From Thermoplasmata archaeon (GTDB lineage Archaea; Thermoplasmatota; Thermoplasmata; RBG-16-68-12; SOIM01): a stretch of 64,000 nucleotides of DNA. The notes below the pieces were generated by a model. It made no database searches. It worked only from the letters and a program-made list of their open reading frames with translations, and was not told the origin of the DNA. The DNA is taken from contig JAGLME010000004.1 in the NCBI GenBank assembly GCA_023140195.1, positions 258,578-322,577 on the forward strand, read 5' to 3'. Positions 63,653-64,000 of this stretch are shown here, in pieces; position 1 is the first letter of the stretch, and each line of letters opens with the position of its first letter. The position numbers and the translations under genes are program-made.

Positions 63653-64000
63653 TCAAATCTCAAGAAAACATTCCGTCCTCCTGCCGTTCCTGGCCATGTG
63701 TACGAGCCCCTCTTGGTTGAGGATGCCTATGTGGTAGTTCACGGTCGGCGGGGTCAGGTTCACGTCGGCTGCGATCTCCTTCTGTGATATGCCAGGGTTC
63801 TTCTTTATGATACCCAGGATGGTACTCTGGATCTCGTTGATCTCGAACCGCTCTGCAGGAATCTGCATGTTCATGGGGTAGAACCTTCGGTATATACCGA
63901 ACCTCTTGGACTTGATGAATCCCTCCCTTTCCAGTGTCCTCAAGTGATGTGCAAGCGAACCGTTGGTCAGACCCAGGGCCTGCCTGATGGCATTGTAGTG
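63653..64000 (-). CDS. Winged-helix transcriptional regulator, 5' end outside the window
   Basis: The minus-strand frame is open to the window edge. It reads HYNAIRQALGLTNGSLAHHL and LEREGFIKSKRFGIYRRFYP, the end of a first winged helix, and then a second winged helix (STILGIIKKNPGISQKEIAA, TPPTVNYHIGILNQEGLV). Double winged-helix proteins of this kind are common archaeal regulators. It is upstream of the zinc-ribbon gene in the same operon. Confidence 0.75.
   Translation of the reverse strand, partial: HYNAIRQALGLTNGSLAHHLRTLEREGFIKSKRFGIYRRFYPMNMQIPAERFEINEIQSTILGIIKKNPGISQKEIAADVNLTPPTVNYHIGILNQEGLVHMARNGRRTECFLEI

Noticed and set aside
1-64000. tRNA, rRNA, CRISPR arrays, insertion sequences and integrase genes
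   Set aside because: Looked for in intergenic stretches and proteins; no cloverleaf, repeat-spacer array, transposase or recombinase motif was seen.

Overview
The window looks like a chromosomal segment of an archaeon. Genes are preceded by TATA boxes 25-40 bases from the start codon, several transcripts appear leaderless or nearly so, and the gene content is archaeal (archaeal Ogg2-type glycosylase, Lhr helicase, Lrp regulator with a TRASH domain, KorDABC, Hdr modules). The many secreted NosD-like beta-helix and PKD proteins together with Hdr/Kor energy genes suggest an uncultured Thermoplasmatota lineage of anaerobic sediments. That placement is inference; no rRNA or tRNA gene was seen.

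Layout. 1-4.7 kb (mostly minus strand): an M29/NicX-like metalloenzyme, a small membrane protein, a PD-(D/E)XK nuclease-like protein and a winged-helix/TPR regulator. 4.8-12.3 kb (plus): two secreted PKD proteins and a NosD-like beta-helix protein. 12.3-15.4 kb (plus): a compact operon encoding a ubiquitin-like protein, an E2-like protein, a membrane-anchored JAB/JAMM peptidase, an E1-like activating enzyme and a winged-helix protein. This is the most interesting system in the window. 15.4-17.9 kb: a paralogous winged-helix protein, a nuclease-wHTH-nucleotidyltransferase fusion, a 46-residue RHH-like protein and a one-TM protein. 17.95-29.0 kb (minus): a nine-gene, tightly overlapping operon of korDABC followed by hdrA (double), mvhD, hdrBC, hdrA-mvhD and hdrBC. 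29.2-33.4 kb: DNA repair, a retropepsin-like protease, an FTR1-type permease and a large surface protein. 33.5-36.3 kb (minus): a second korDABC. 36.4-40.9 kb: two NosD-like, membrane-anchored proteins. 41-51 kb: an aminotransferase, then a metal/redox cluster (CopA ATPase, CcdA-like protein, DUF1573 protein, His/Met-rich secreted protein, two membrane-anchored wHTH proteins, Lrp-TRASH regulator). 50.8-54.2 kb: methyltransferase, GcvH, thiolase and 3-hydroxyacyl-CoA dehydrogenase. 54.4-56.7 kb: a fourth NosD-like protein. 56.8-64 kb: a giant Lhr-like helicase, an M20 peptidase, a zinc-ribbon protein and a truncated wHTH regulator.

How the genes work together. The Kor/Hdr operon should oxidise 2-oxoacids to acyl-CoA and pass electrons through ferredoxin and flavin-containing HdrA modules to two HdrBC-type subunits; no hydrogenase or formate dehydrogenase gene is present, so the partner redox couple is unknown. 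The metal cluster appears to sense and export copper-like ions and handle extracytoplasmic thiols. The ubiquitin-like operon contains conjugating, activating and deconjugating components but no RING-type E3.

Two fragments of the 3' end of an hdrBC gene lie at about 6.55-6.86 kb and 15.88-15.99 kb, in the same orientation as the intact gene ending at 17952. They bracket the secreted-protein/ubiquitin-like block and the nuclease-nucleotidyltransferase block, which suggests that accessory DNA accumulated stepwise at the 3' end of this gene.
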